A DNA stretch of 64,000 bases from Rhynchonema sp. JSB1_4 (taxonomy: Eukaryota; Nematoda; Chromadorea; Monhysterida; Xyalidae). Below, piece after piece: positions 37,338-48,285 of the stretch. The stretch is taken from NCBI GenBank assembly GCA_030248065.1, contig JASAMV010005999.1:1-64000 (forward strand), written 5' to 3'. Under the pieces are notes generated by a model, which had not been told where the DNA came from, ran no database searches, and saw only the letters and a program-made list of their open reading frames with translations. Positions within the stretch are counted from its first letter, which is position 1, and each line of letters starts with the position of its first letter. The translations under genes were made by a program, and so were the position numbers.

Positions 37338-40300
37338 GGCTTCAGCTAAGGCTAAGTTGTTGAGGAGCTTCTTTGCAAAGAAACCTTCTATTGGCATGCC
37401 CATTGAAGTGTCGTTATGTCCCTGGCAGTGCAAAGCAGCCCCATTTTGAAGCTTTCAAAAAAATGCCCAAAATTGCAAGGTCTCCAAATCTGGACCGATT
37501 AGCCCCCACCCAGACAAGCGCACCAACAAGCTGCCTGCTACAGTATTCTATTGTTTGTGTGGTGTATAGCAAGGCCGGGACAAAATTCGCTCAATTATTC
37601 ATGAGTCTACGGTCGAGGGTGCGATAATTGCGGGCTACACGTTACGTTGAGTAAATTTTTAGACATTTGATATCATGGTGTGCATCCATGGGGCCTTCGT
37701 TAATCAAGGGACCCATGAAACAGCAACGAAGCCCTTCGTTCGCGCTTGCGGTTTTGAGAGGGTTTAAGCAACAAAACATTAATGTTCAGTGACATTTTCA
37801 ACAAAACAGGTGCGCGCATGCAATCAGGTGCTTAGCCGAATATCTGGGATCAGAAAGACCACATTGTGTGCTGCGCTGCTGGCTAGTCGAAAAATTATTA
37901 TGCGTATACGTACATCTTGCAATTGATGTTTCACGTATTTTTTTCTGAAAATACTGCAATACAGCAATATAAGCAGCGCTCCGCCGAAAACAAATGGTAC
38001 CACACCTATAGCACCATAGTCCATTATGACTTTGCCGCACTTTGAGTGTATCCAAATGTTTGCATGCGCGATCACACGACATACAACAACACTGAACAAA
38101 CGTCAGGAGACAGGCGTTTTGGCATTGGGTTCCGGTTCCCATTTGAGGTTCTCTACGTCAGGAACAGGTTCCTGAACTGATCTACAACTTTTATCAGCTT
38201 TAAACATTGACCGACGGCTTTGCTTTTAGAGCATCGCATGCATACAAATTGCCCGGAAGCCCTCTACAAAGGCTGTCATCTTCCATTAATTACCAGACTA
38301 ACACATTTGCGGCACTATGGGTACATTATTATTATTTGTTTGAAGGCGTTAATGTGTTATGACAGATTGCAAACACGCAAATATGCAAAACGTGGACACA
38401 CATCTGCTTTTCGAAGCTTCTGGCTCTTTTCAAATTTGCAGATTTGCAGGGATGTGATTTCTGGGGCGAAAATAAGATTTTGTTACTTGAACAGAATTGA
38501 AAAGGCAGATGTCGCCTTTTTGACACAGGATCTCGACTTTTGACACCTTACACTAACAAACTAGTGCGAACTCCGTTTTCTATATACTGCAGTTTCGGCG
38601 TGTTTCACAAGTTTGGGGGCGAAAATATTACGCAACGCGCGCGCAATACAAACAAACAATTGTTCGTTGCATGTTTGTGACGAATCACTAAAAAATTCTG
38701 AGAACCTGGAAAAAACAGATCCAGAGATATATACACAGAAGTTGAAGTGGAGCTTGGGAGTCCAAAATTTTTATCTGCGTGAAGCTTGCGCAATAGTTTA
38801 AATGTGGCTATCAATTGCGTTATCATTCAAGATTTCAAATATTTATATTTACTTCGGGGCTATTCCATATTTAATGTTGTTATTATGAAACTATGAAGAT
38901 CATTTGTGGGCTGGATCATTGGGGTTCAATTCCTGTTCTAGGTACAGTGCGCTTCAGTGCCCACAGGGACTAAAGGGACTTCTCGGAATACATTGTCGAA
39001 TCGGCTGTAAAAGTATAATTTTTATTCAATCTTATCACCATAAACGCTAAGTACAGTGCACGAATTGCCGAAAATTCTATATTTACTCAAAAATTCGTCG
39101 CAGCATTGCTTGCGTTCTGTTGGCCTATATGTACCTACATTAGGTGTACGAAGCTCACGTTTTTCTCCTATTGCGCTGTATCACGCGACTTTCGAGTAGT
39201 GATTGCCCAATATGTAAATATTATTTCAAATCACATGAATTATTATCAATATATTATATGTACAGTATTCATTGCATAATATTCGAAAGTGTTTAGATTT
39301 GCGCTCGACCGAACTGAAGTTTTTCGCGTGCGCACGGGGGTTTTCTAAAATATTTTCCAAATAAAGTGTGGTAATTTGAAGTGACCGCTATCTCACGCAA
39401 CCTGCTTTCCTCGACCAAATATTTTGCAGCCGCTGCAAAACGGGACCAAACACTTCTTAATACTAGTTTCAGCAGCAATACTTTCAATAATTTGCAAACG
39501 TGAAACGCCACGCGCCGAGAATTGATAATGCATAACTTGCTTGAAGTGGTTACTGCGCTGTGCCTTACCGTAACCCAACTACAGTAGTCTTATCCGACAG
39601 ATCGCGGATATGCTATCAAACAAAAACATACAGGATATCCGTTAAAGGCAGTAGTATGGGGCAAGTGCACAAACATTCACCTTTCACGATGGGAAACAAA
39701 TGCGCTGCACAATTGCTATTAAAGGTGGTGTGACATTGTTGTTCCTGCACGCACCACGAGAACTACAAGTTATGACATGGGGAAGGGTTGTCAATTTGTT
39801 TTGTCGCTTATGTTTTATGTTTTGTGAGTTGTTGTACCCACACATATAACTAACAACAATCATAATAAATAATAACAATATAAAAATAATAACCCCAGCA
39901 CACAGAGAGGGGAGGTGAAAGTTCTGGGCGTTAACCTTGCACCTTCTGTTGGTTGTGCGCTGGTCGGGTCTCCAGTTCTAGTTTAGGTACGTCATTTTTG
40001 CAAAGGACTTGCTGAACAATGAAGTAACCCTGATTGGTGCAAAGCACAAAAGCACAGCAAATCAGCACACAATCAATAACAATAACATTATTGTTATGAT
40101 GTTGGTGTGACAAACATTTCACACCAAGTCGAAACATCGAAGCCTAGGTTGCTGACAGAAAGGGAAAGTGCAAAAGCGCGATGGAAAATGATCTAGGCCA
40201 AAGGTTAGTCGCCTTTCTCTTCTTACTTCCGACGTTTTGGAATTTTAGTTCAAGTGTAGCATTCTTGGGTGCATCGTGGCTTCGGAGGGGATGTGATTTT

Positions 40301-41320
40301 CTCAGTCTGGTTTGTTGTTGGTTGAAACTTGTTCCGGGAGTCCGAACAAACCAGAATCTTGTTCCGGTCTTTTTGTTATATATGATAAACTTCTATTTGA
40401 AGTTTGATGGAAGCCAACTTTTTTCATACCGTAACCGATGGCCACTCATTGCGGCTATCAGCCCTTGTTTCACACGCTTTGTGTGCGTTGGCGTGCTTGC
40501 ATTGTTATGGAGCTCTTTTTATTGTTAGTGGCGCCGCCCTTTAATGAGTGTTGATTATGATTGATACACCATACTCAACAAGTGTGTGTGTGTATAGTTT
40601 TAATCAAACACGTGGATGATTGTGCTTGCTTTTGTTTAGAGTGGGACTGACATAACACAAAAGAGCGAGCGAGCGCTCCAGATAAAAGGGGTCGGAGGTC
40701 GAGAGAGCACATGTGTTCATCACGGATAATTGCGAGGGGTTCTGTGAGAATGTAAACATTGGCATGATGACTGAACACACACAAAAAACGTGTCACATGC
40801 ATTTTGTAACGTTTTCTATTCTATTTTCGGTCAAATTGTGGTAACCAGGGAATGTGTGAGGAACATGGAACATGGGACAAAAAAGGACGGTTAAACATTA
40901 ATCAAACACGTACCATATTACCAATTACTTAAATTGACTTTGATGGGGCTGGTGGTCCATGACCATTGTTGTGTGATCACGGCATTATAGAACATTTAGT
41001 CGATGAAAAAATTCGCCAAAAGTTGTCGCACTTTCCTTTTTGGTGCTTTTCATGCGAAATTCGCAACAAAAACCCGCTGCTGCCGAGACGATGTGGCAAT
41101 TAGTGTTTGTTCAATGTTTAATGATTGATTATTTGCTTATGCTTGAAGGCGGGAGGACCGCCAACCAACAGCATGTGATTTCAATTGTTTTGCATAATTG
41201 AGTGCCCACTGCGTTTGTCGCGCGTGTGTGTTGCTGAAAAAACAAGCACGACAACCATACAGAAACGGGGGCCGTAAAAATAATTTCATCAGAATGGCGA
41301 TTTATGACACCTTGAATTTT
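37338..41320. other. no recognisable gene
   Basis: Unique-looking AT-rich sequence with overlapping short open frames and no motif I can name. Confidence 0.4.
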
Positions 41321-41386
41321 GACACAAACAAAAAAACTCTCCACCAACACCAAAGGTTATAAAAAGATCGTTGTTCATCTGTGACA
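41321..41386 (+). repeat. 66-bp repeat with TATA-like core, inverted partner at 47039-47104
   Basis: ACTCTCCACCAACACCAAAGG then TTATAAAAAGATCGTTG recurs almost unchanged in reverse complement at 47039-47104. The two copies bracket the whole nested-element cluster. Confidence 0.75.
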
Positions 41387-42046
41387 GTTTGTTCGCGCTA
41401 TTTATTGTCCTTTAAACGGTCGACCAGGGAACCACCCAAGCAGTAGCTAGGACTCGGCGATGACTAGAGCAGGGTTGTAGATTGTACGCATAGCAACAAA
41501 CACACAACATGTGATACAACATTATATAATAAAATACAAAACTTTCGGTTTCACTGCCTCTGATTTGCTGTTGCTCGTTTTCTCTGGTCACATTAACGTG
41601 GCAGGCGTGTAAATAGCGAGTGAGCAATGACACACCCACTGGTATCTCACATACGAGCTTTGATCAAAGAGATCTTATGTTTGTTATCTTTGTGAAAGCT
41701 TTGCTATCATCTTGCGCATGCATCACATCAACATGTGCATGCACAGGTAGGCCGCTGATCTGACACGTCGACTGTAATCAGTTGGATCGGGGTCACATCA
41801 CCGAGAATGACGATGAACATGCACAGGTAGGGTGGTTTAAAAATTTTTTTTGTTAAAAGTTTTTTCTTCCGAAAAAATTTGTCCCAAAAGTTGAAAAAAA
41901 GGTTTTTTTAATTACTTCAAAATTCGAAAATTTCTCGACTTTTGCTCTGGCCCAACTGACGCAATAAAGAACAGAAGATCCTCCACTGTGACCTAAAAGA
42001 GAAATGAGAGAATTTAAATTATCGGGGGACGAGCGACTAATTACCG

Positions 42047-42470
42047 TACCGTATTGTCGGAAATAGAACCCCCCCATTAATTGACCCCCCATTAATTGAA
42101 CCCCCCCTAAATGGCTCGAAATCAAAAATAGAACCCCCCATTAATTGACCCCCCCATTAATAGAACCCCACCCCCAACCTTCACCGTACCACAGATTAGT
42201 GGTATGATAAGGCTGTGTTGTTGTGTCAAACGTTGTTTAAACTTGCGTACACAACAGAACACAGCTTTTTAAGCATAATTACAGGTGTTAAAGTTAGAAA
42301 ATACCGAAAACAAGCCATTTTTAGGGGCATTATTAACAATGATTTTTTTCGTCGGGGGGCCAAATGAAAAATATAACCCCCCCAATAATTGACCCCCCAT
42401 AAATTGAACCCCCCAAAATGACCCCAGTGAAAAAATAGACCCCCCGGGTTCTATTTCCGACAATACGGTA
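42047..42470. mobile_element. TACCGTATTGTCGG inverted-repeat element (424 bp)
   Basis: The 25-bp termini TACCGTATTGTCGGAAATAG... are exactly mirrored at the right (ATTTCCGACAATACGGTA). Subterminal words ATTAATTGACCCCCC and ATAGAACCCCCC are repeated on both sides. A body of about 180 bp is also found, in the other orientation, at 46775-46990. The ends are compatible with a TA target duplication. Confidence 0.85.
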
Positions 42471-42725
42471 TTCCCTAAAATAGAGCCCCCCAAAAATAAA
42501 GCCCCCCCAAAAATACAGCCCCCCCTAAACGGGGTCAGTGAAAAAATAGAGCCCCCCCCCAAAAATACAGCCCCCCCAACTTGGAATTCCCCGCTTGGGG
42601 GTCGTAAAGTCAAGTTCTTGTATACGACACATTATGTACAACGTTTGTGGTTGAGTATATGATGACGTAAAGCCTTTTATGGAAGATCTGCACCTAAAAA
42701 CACTAATAATGACCAGTAACACCCT

Positions 42726-43948
42726 TTCAAATTCAAATTCAAATTTTATCTGCACGCTTTCGCAAAGACCTTTACACAAGATCCGGAGAAACCCTAAAAA
42801 AGTGAACATGAGTATTAATAAACGAAAATGTGAACATGACGAACAAACGACAAAGAAAACGTACCGGCGAGATTCAACCAACCAAACTACTGGTAATGAA
42901 GAGAACAAGCGTAACGAGCAATAAAGTCGGCAACGGATGACGGAATATAGATGATTATCTGAAAAGCAGCAACCCAGTGACTGAGGAGATCAGTCAACGA
43001 CGGCTGAGAATTTTGTTGAAATATGGCGAGAAACTACGTCTCGACCACGTGAGTTTAGTTTAGATTTAAAGGCCGCAATTGAGGCAGCAGAGACGACGCC
43101 CTCTGGTAGCCTGTTCCAGAGGTCCACGACACGATAGGCCCAGTACCCGGACAAGTCTGCACCCGCGCCATGGACTCGACAGTGGCAGGCCCATGTGTGG
43201 GAGGTAAGTATGATGCGGGGTTGGGACCGGAAGCGTGAGAGGTATGATTTTGGTCACCCAAAAAGGCGAAAAAACACCGTTTTTGTGATACAATTTTGGC
43301 CAAAAATTGAGGTAAAAATAGTACTTTTTCAAAATTTTCGCCGAAAATCGCCTAAAAATAGGTAGTATGGGTGGGTTTGCGCGCGGAGCGCGCGATTTTT
43401 GGGAAAATAAGGTCGAAAAACACCGATTTTTGCCTTAAAAAGGTATAAAATTGCTTGTGAGAGGTATGATTTGGAGTTGTGAGAGGTAAGTACTCAACCC
43501 CCCCCCCAACCCACCCCCCTCGGGTTTTGTGGTAGGTAAGTACTGAGAGGGGGGTAACCCCCCCCCCCAACCCCCCCCAGCCACTACTATGTGTGGGAGT
43601 GCCCTCGGGTTGGGCGGCCGGTGTCACGAGATGGAAAGAAGGATTCCTTGGTTACCCCAGGTATGAGACCATGAACGACTTTGTACACGAGCACAAGATC
43701 GTTCACGGTCCGGCGATAAATTAGGGGGTCTAAATTTAGGGCATGCAAACGCTGTTGGTAAGACAGTGTCTGCATGCCAGGTAAATAGTAGGTGAACCGA
43801 CGTTGAATTTTTTCAACGTTTTTAGCTAAAGTGACATTTTGAGGGGACCAAATGGACATGGAAAATTCCAGTAAAGGGCGGACATAGGCCAAATAAAGTT
43901 TTCGGAGGAAGTCGCGATTTCGACTGTGAAAGTTTCGGCGGATGGTGA
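42726..43948 (-). mobile_element. 5'-truncated CR1/L2-like non-LTR retrotransposon, 3' end of reverse transcriptase
   Basis: Minus-strand translation gives the conserved C-terminal region of CR1-type reverse transcriptase: YVRPLLEFSMSIWSP, KIQRRFTYYLPG, LSYQQRLHALNLDPLIYRR and DLVLVYKVVHG. After an interruption it continues with YRVVDLWNRLPEGVVSAAS and FKSKLNSR. The minus-strand 3' end finishes in (TTTGAA)3, like the short tandem tails of L2/CR1 elements. The flanks carry ACCCT on both sides (about 42721-42725 and 43949-43953). The 5' end is missing, and a MITE interrupts the reading frame, so the copy is dead. Confidence 0.85.
43207..43605. mobile_element. MITE with GGTAAGTA words inside the reverse transcriptase
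   Basis: The reverse-transcriptase frame resumes after removal of this block, and ATGTGTGGGAG lies on both sides (a target duplication of 8 bp or more; the exact length is ambiguous). Contents: GAGGTAAGTATGATGCGG, GAGAGGTATGATTT twice, GGTAGGTAAGTACTGAG, G/C tracts, and the core palindrome GCGCGCGGAGCGCGCGATTTTT. The right end is CCAGCCACTACT. A longer relative lies at 48794-49977. Confidence 0.8.
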
Positions 43949-44322
43949 ACCCTGACAGAACTCCATTTGAGGGGCATTTTTGGGAACATTTTTTTGAGAT
44001 TTTGGGCAGCGAAAAAATACAGCCCCCCCAAAAATAGAGCCCCCAAAAATACAGCCCCCCCCCCTAAAAGGGGTCAGTGAAAAAATACAGCCCCCCTTGT
44101 ATTTTAGGTTTTACGGTATACGGAAATCCACCCGATCGAGCACGCGTCCACGAGAGATACAGCCGTTTTTCGTCGTGGCTGTGTGTTTTATTTGATTCAG
44201 GCTGGTGCCTAAGCCTAAGCCTGAATAGAAGCCTAAACCTTAACTATGGGACTATGCTTAACCATAACCACACACAAAAACGGGTGGATTTCCGTATAAT
44301 TAGTCAATCTTATCGGGGGAGG

Positions 44323-44522
44323 TACCGTATTGTCGGAAATAGAACCCCACCATTAATTGACCCCCCCATTAATTGACCCTCCCATTAATTGAACCCCCCT
44401 AAATGGCTCGAAATCAAAAATAGAACCCCCCATTATGTGACCCCCCATTAATAGAACCCCACCCCAACCTTACTAACAATGATTTTTTTCGTCGCGGGGC
44501 CAAATGAAAAATATAACCCCCC
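44323..44522. mobile_element. left part of another TACCGTATTGTCGG element
   Basis: Repeats the 42047-42470 element from its terminus through ATAACCCCCCC, missing about 150 bp of body. It is then interrupted by the CATCTATCTATCGTCAACA-family MITE. A block of the same body in opposite orientation lies at 46775-46990. Confidence 0.75.
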
Positions 44523-45407
44523 CAGGGTAGTACTTGGGGGGTGGGGTGGGGGGGGGGGTCCCCCCAAATTCATCTATCTATCGTCAACACTTTTTGATTT
44601 CATCTATCTATCGTCAACACTTATGGGCAAATCTATCTATCGTCAACAAATTCTGGGAACAATCTATCTATCGTCAACACATTTCGACCCAGTGTAGTTC
44701 CTGGTCCGGCGCGGCGGTTAGTGTACCTACCCCTTTTTTTCCGTGAGGCGGTTAGTGTACCTCCCTGGGGGGGGAAGGGGGGGGGGGAAGACCCAAAATC
44801 AGGAAAAAGTCACTTTTTGAGGTAGAAAATTTGACCTATTTTTACCCCTTTTTGGAAAAAATTCTTCAGAACAAGGGTATTTTGGCGACTTTTGAGAACA
44901 TTGACCTAAAAATCACACATTTTAGGCCTAAAAATGCCCATTTTAGGCCTAAAAATGGCCATTTTAGGCAAAAGTTGAGGCGGTTAGTGTACCTGACGCG
45001 GCGGTTAGTGTACTAGTGTACCTTGGTCGCGGCGGTTAGTGTACCTTAGGGGGGGGACCCCCCCTCCCCCCCAGGAACTGCACTGTTTCGACCCCGAAAT
45101 GGGTATTTTTGCCTCAAAATGGCTCAAAATCGGTATTTTTGTCCCAAATAGGCAAAAAATCGCGCGCTACGCGCGGATTTAGTACATCTAAGTACATTTT
45201 CATTAATATTTACACATTATTAGCAACTTAGTACACTATGCTATACCTTGATTTTTGGCAACCCCCCCACCATCTATCTATCGTCAACAAGTTTGGGTCA
45301 ACCCCCCCCCCCCAGATTTCGGACTTGGGTCATCTATCTATCGTCAACACATTTCGGGTCCCAATCTATCTATCGTCAACTCAACACCCTGACCAAGTGC
45401 TACACTG
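44523..45407. mobile_element. hAT-like MITE with (ATCTATCTATCGTCAACA) subterminal repeats, nested host
   Basis: The termini CAGGGTAGTACTTGG and CCAAGTGCTACACTG form an imperfect inverted pair. The flanks are ACCCCCCC on both sides, with one C of ambiguity at the left. Four CATCTATCTATCGTCAACA copies lie on the left and three on the right, in the same orientation. The core contains AAATCGCGCGCTACGCGCGG (45158-45177). The 44690-45085 element is inserted within it. Confidence 0.8.
44690..45085. mobile_element. hAT-like MITE with GGCGGTTAGTGTACC repeats, perfect 8-bp duplication
   Basis: Begins CAGTGTAGTTCCTGG and ends CCAGGAACTGCACTG. Flanked by TTTCGACC at 44682-44689 and 45086-45093. It has two GGCGGTTAGTGTACC words at the left and three at the right. 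Its AT-rich core alternates TTTTAGGCC and GGCCTAAAAATGGCC. Confidence 0.92.
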
Positions 45408-45430
45408 ACCCCCCCAATACCGTAAAAACC

Positions 45431-45840
45431 TACCGTAAAACCTAAAATACAAGGGGGGCTGTATTTTTTCACTGACCCCTTTTAGGGGGGCTGTATTTTT
45501 GGGGGCTCTACTTTGGGGGGCTGTATTTTTTCGCTGCCCAAAATCTCAAAAAATGTTCCAAAAATACCCCTAAAATGGAGTTCTGTCAGGGTGTTACTGG
45601 TCATTATTGAGTGTGTTTAGGTGCAGATCTTCCATAAAAATCTTTACGTCATCATATACTCAACCGCAAACGTTGTACACAAGGTGTCTTATACAAGAAC
45701 TTGACTTTACGACCCCGAAGCGGGGAATTCCAAGTTGGGGGGGGACTGTATTTTGGGGGGATGGCTCTATTTTTTCACTGACCTCTTTTAGGGGGGGGGG
45801 TGTATTTTGGGGGGGGGGCTCTATTTTAGGGAATACGGTA
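45431..45840. mobile_element. complete TACCGTA-ended element, 410 bp
   Basis: Starts TACCGTAAAACCTAAAATAC and ends CTATTTTAGGGAATACGGTA. Subterminal GGGGGGCTGTATTTT and CTGACCCCTTTTAGGGG words occur on both sides. It matches the split copy 42464-44118. Confidence 0.85.
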
Positions 45841-46087
45841 AATAGAAGGGGGGCTCTATTAATTCACTGACCCCATTTTGGGGGGGGGCTCTATTCCGGG
45901 GGGCCTCTATTAATTCACTGACCCGAACCTGAAAAATTGTCCCAGACATACCCCTAAAAACCCCTAAAAAGGGGTTTGAAAGTATGTTTTTTCGCTTGTA
46001 ATCGCATTTATTCGTGTCTATTCGTCGACAAGAGGCTTATTATGTGCTCTGAACGAACAACAAACGTGCATAAATGTACCTGTGCAC
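45841..46087 (+). mobile_element. partial 'GGGGGCTCTATTAATTCAC' repeat
   Basis: Shares CTCTATTAATTCACTGACCC twice at its start, and the body TCTGAACGAACAACAAACG, with the 8060-8311, 47575-48200 and 52322-52657 copies. It is cut at 46087 by insertion of the next MITE. Confidence 0.7.
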
Positions 46088-46774
46088 CAGTGTAGTTCCT
46101 GGTCCGGAGGGGGAACAGGCGGTACCCCTTTTTTCGGAGGGGGAACAGACGTACCCACCTGGGGGGGGAAGGGGGGGACCAGTGTAGTGGCTGGGGGGGA
46201 TGGGGGATTCCCCCCTAAGGAGTAGGTACCTTGCAACCACCCCTTCGGGGGATGGGGGGGGGAAGGGTAGGTACCTTGCAACCACCCCGGAGGGTACCTT
46301 GCAACCGTCAATTTATGGTTTTTATAGGCAAAAATGGGTGTTTTTCGACCTCAAAACCCCAAAAATCGCGCGCTTCGCGCGCAAACCTACATATAATAGG
46401 TATTTTAGGCAAATTTTCGGCCAAAATGCAAAAAAGTACCAATTTTTCGGCCAAATTTGCAGTATAATGCATGCAAAAAACACCCTTTTTTCGGACCTCA
46501 GGGGTACCTTGCAACCTCCCGGAGGCTGGGTAGGGGGGTACCTTGCAACCATCTGGATCCATCCCCCCCCAAGGGTACCTTGCAACCATTTGCCTGCCAC
46601 TACACTGGGGGGGGACGGACCCAGAATGGGGGGGAGGACCCAAATTTGGAGAAAAGTCATTTTTTGAGGTCGAAAATTTGGCTCATTTTTGCTCCTTTTA
46701 GGAAAAAAGTCTCAATAAAAAGGGTATTTTGGCGATTTTTGACATGTCAAACATTGACTGACATTTTTTACTGG
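46088..46774. mobile_element. MITE with GGGGGAACAGACGTACC words, split and lacking its right end
   Basis: The left end CAGTGTAGTTCCTGGTCCGG matches the 49555-49961 element. The right half (46608-46774) contains the same AT-rich core in opposite order but no CACTG end. It is interrupted by the 46180-46607 element. Confidence 0.7.
46180..46607. mobile_element. hAT-like MITE with GGTACCTTGCAACC repeats
   Basis: Starts CAGTGTAGTGGCTGG, ends TGCCACTACACTG. It has three GGTACCTTGCAACC words at the left and three at the right. The core palindrome is AAATCGCGCGCTTCGCGCGC (46362-46381). The flanks are GGGGGGAC-like on both sides within G tracts (one-base slip). Confidence 0.85.
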
Positions 46775-47104
46775 GGTCATTTTGTGGGGGTCAATTTATG
46801 GGGGGTCAATTATTGGGGGTTTGTATTTTTCATTTGGCCCCCGACGAAAAAAATTATTGTTAATAATGCTCCTAAAAATGGCTAATTTCCGTTTCCGCCG
46901 GTATTTTCTAACTTTAACGGAGGCAATTATGCTTAAAAAGCCGTGTTCTGCTGTGTACGCTACGCAATCTTAAACAACGTTTGACACAACAATAAATACA
47001 CCTCTACCTTACAACTAGGCCTGGGCACAATACCACTTCTGTCACAGATGAGCAACGATCTTTTTATAACCTTTGGTGTTGGTGGAGAGCTTTTTGTTTG
47101 TGTC
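46775..47104. repeat. inverted remnant of the TACCGTATTGTCGG element body plus the 66-bp TATA repeat
   Basis: 46775-46990 is the reverse complement of about 42190-42420. 47039-47104 is the reverse complement of 41321-41386. Confidence 0.75.
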
Positions 47105-47221
47105 AAAAAAAAACATGTTTGATACGTGCAAAACCCAATGCCAAACCAATACTAAACCCAATACCAACCCAATACCCAGACCAAAAATCCAATACCAAAC
47201 CAATACTAAGACCAATACCCA

Positions 47222-47400
47222 CGTAGCTACCCAGGCGGGGCGGCAACCTACTGTACCACCAAAAATGTGGGGCGGCAACCTACCTACTGTACCGGCCGAG
47301 CTAGGGGGGGGGGAAGAAAATTTTTTAGGTCGAAATTTTGATGAAAATGTTCTCTAAAACGCTAATTTCGCGCGTAGCGCGCGATTTTTTTGCCTGCGTA
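47222..47400. mobile_element. fragment with GGCGGCAACCTACTGTACC words and GCGC palindrome
   Basis: Two copies of GGCGGCAACCTACTGTACC, then G tract and TTTCGCGCGTAGCGCGCGATTT (47365-47386). The inverted counterpart of the word pair lies at 48212-48280. It looks like the two ends of one family, separated. Confidence 0.65.
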
Positions 47401-47574
47401 CGAATATATTTTTTTTCTAATAGTAGTTGGTGCGATGGGGCCTCCGCCCTGAAAAAACCGACACTTTACCACACACACACACACACAAAGTAGTGTCGGT
47501 CTACCCTTTTTTCCGCACGACGCCGGCCCTACGATAGTGAAAAATACCGATTTTATACCATTTTGAGCCAAAAA

Positions 47575-48200
47575 TACCGTAAAAACCTAAATACAGCCCC
47601 CCGGAATAGAGCCCCCCGTAATACAGCCCCCCAAAAAGGGGTCAGTGAATTAATAGAGCCCCGCCCCCCTAAGCAGTGGTGTCGTTCAGAAATCGAAATT
47701 TTCCCATACCCAGCCCAATTTTCGGGAAATTTCCCATACATACCCCAAAAAATTAAAAATTTCCCATACCAGGGGGGGTTTCTCCAAAAACTAAAAACTT
47801 TCCCATACCCGAGGGTGGGGGTCTTGAAAAAATGACCCCAAAAATCTCCTAAAAGTGCCAAAAATTGGTCTAAAAAGCGCTTAAAACAGAGTTTTCTTGC
47901 GGCAGCAAGCGATTTTTGACATTTTTGGACGAAAAATGGCCAATTTTGGGACTTCTCGGGGTCAAAAAGTCATTTCTTAAGGGTGCTTGTTCTATACTGT
48001 AGTGTACTAAGGCTTGATAGTGGTGTATAGGTCATTTATGCACGTTTGTTGTTCGTTCAGAGCACATAATATGCCTCTAATTGACGAATAGACACGAATA
48101 AATGCGATTACGAGCGAAAAACATCCTTTCAAACCCATTTTTAGGGTTTTTGGGGGGTATTTCTGGGAACAATTTTTCAGGTTCTCTTTTCTTAGGGGGG
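47575..48200 (-). mobile_element. 'GGGGGCTCTATT' repeat, reverse orientation, interrupted by a MITE
   Basis: TACCGTAAAAACCTAAATAC start, GAATAGAGCCCCCC words, then after the insert at 47674-47991 the body GTTTGTTGTTCGTTCAGAGC. It continues to a G-rich stretch and AACAATTTTTCAGG. Confidence 0.75.
47674..47991. mobile_element. truncated MITE with TTTCCCATACCC words
   Basis: Starts CAGTGGTGTCGTTCAG and has about five TTTCCCATACC-type words. The core is CTTGCGGCAGCAAGCGATTTTT. It stops at 47991 without the right terminus found in the 48286-48785 copy. Confidence 0.8.
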
Positions 48201-48285
48201 ACCACTGTAGCTCGCTAGCTCGGCCGGTACAGTAGGTAGGTTGCCGCCCCGCATTTTTGGTGGTACAGTAGGTTGCCGTCCTGTC

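Larger units (their letters stand above)
42464..44118. mobile_element. TACGGTA-ended element (GCCCCCC words), split by a retrotransposon
   Basis: The left part (42464-42725) and right part (43949-44118) together match the complete element at 45431-45840 in reverse orientation. They share TACGGTATTCCCTAAAATAG, repeated AAATACAGCCCCCC and AATAGAGCCCCCC, and the inner ACGACACATTATGTACAACG. The interruption is the CR1-like fragment. Confidence 0.8.

Noticed and set aside
44523..45407. CRISPR-like array of (ATCTATCTATCGTCAACA) units
   Set aside because: Spacers are short and irregular, the genome is eukaryotic, and the words are subterminal repeats of a transposon with its own ends and duplication.
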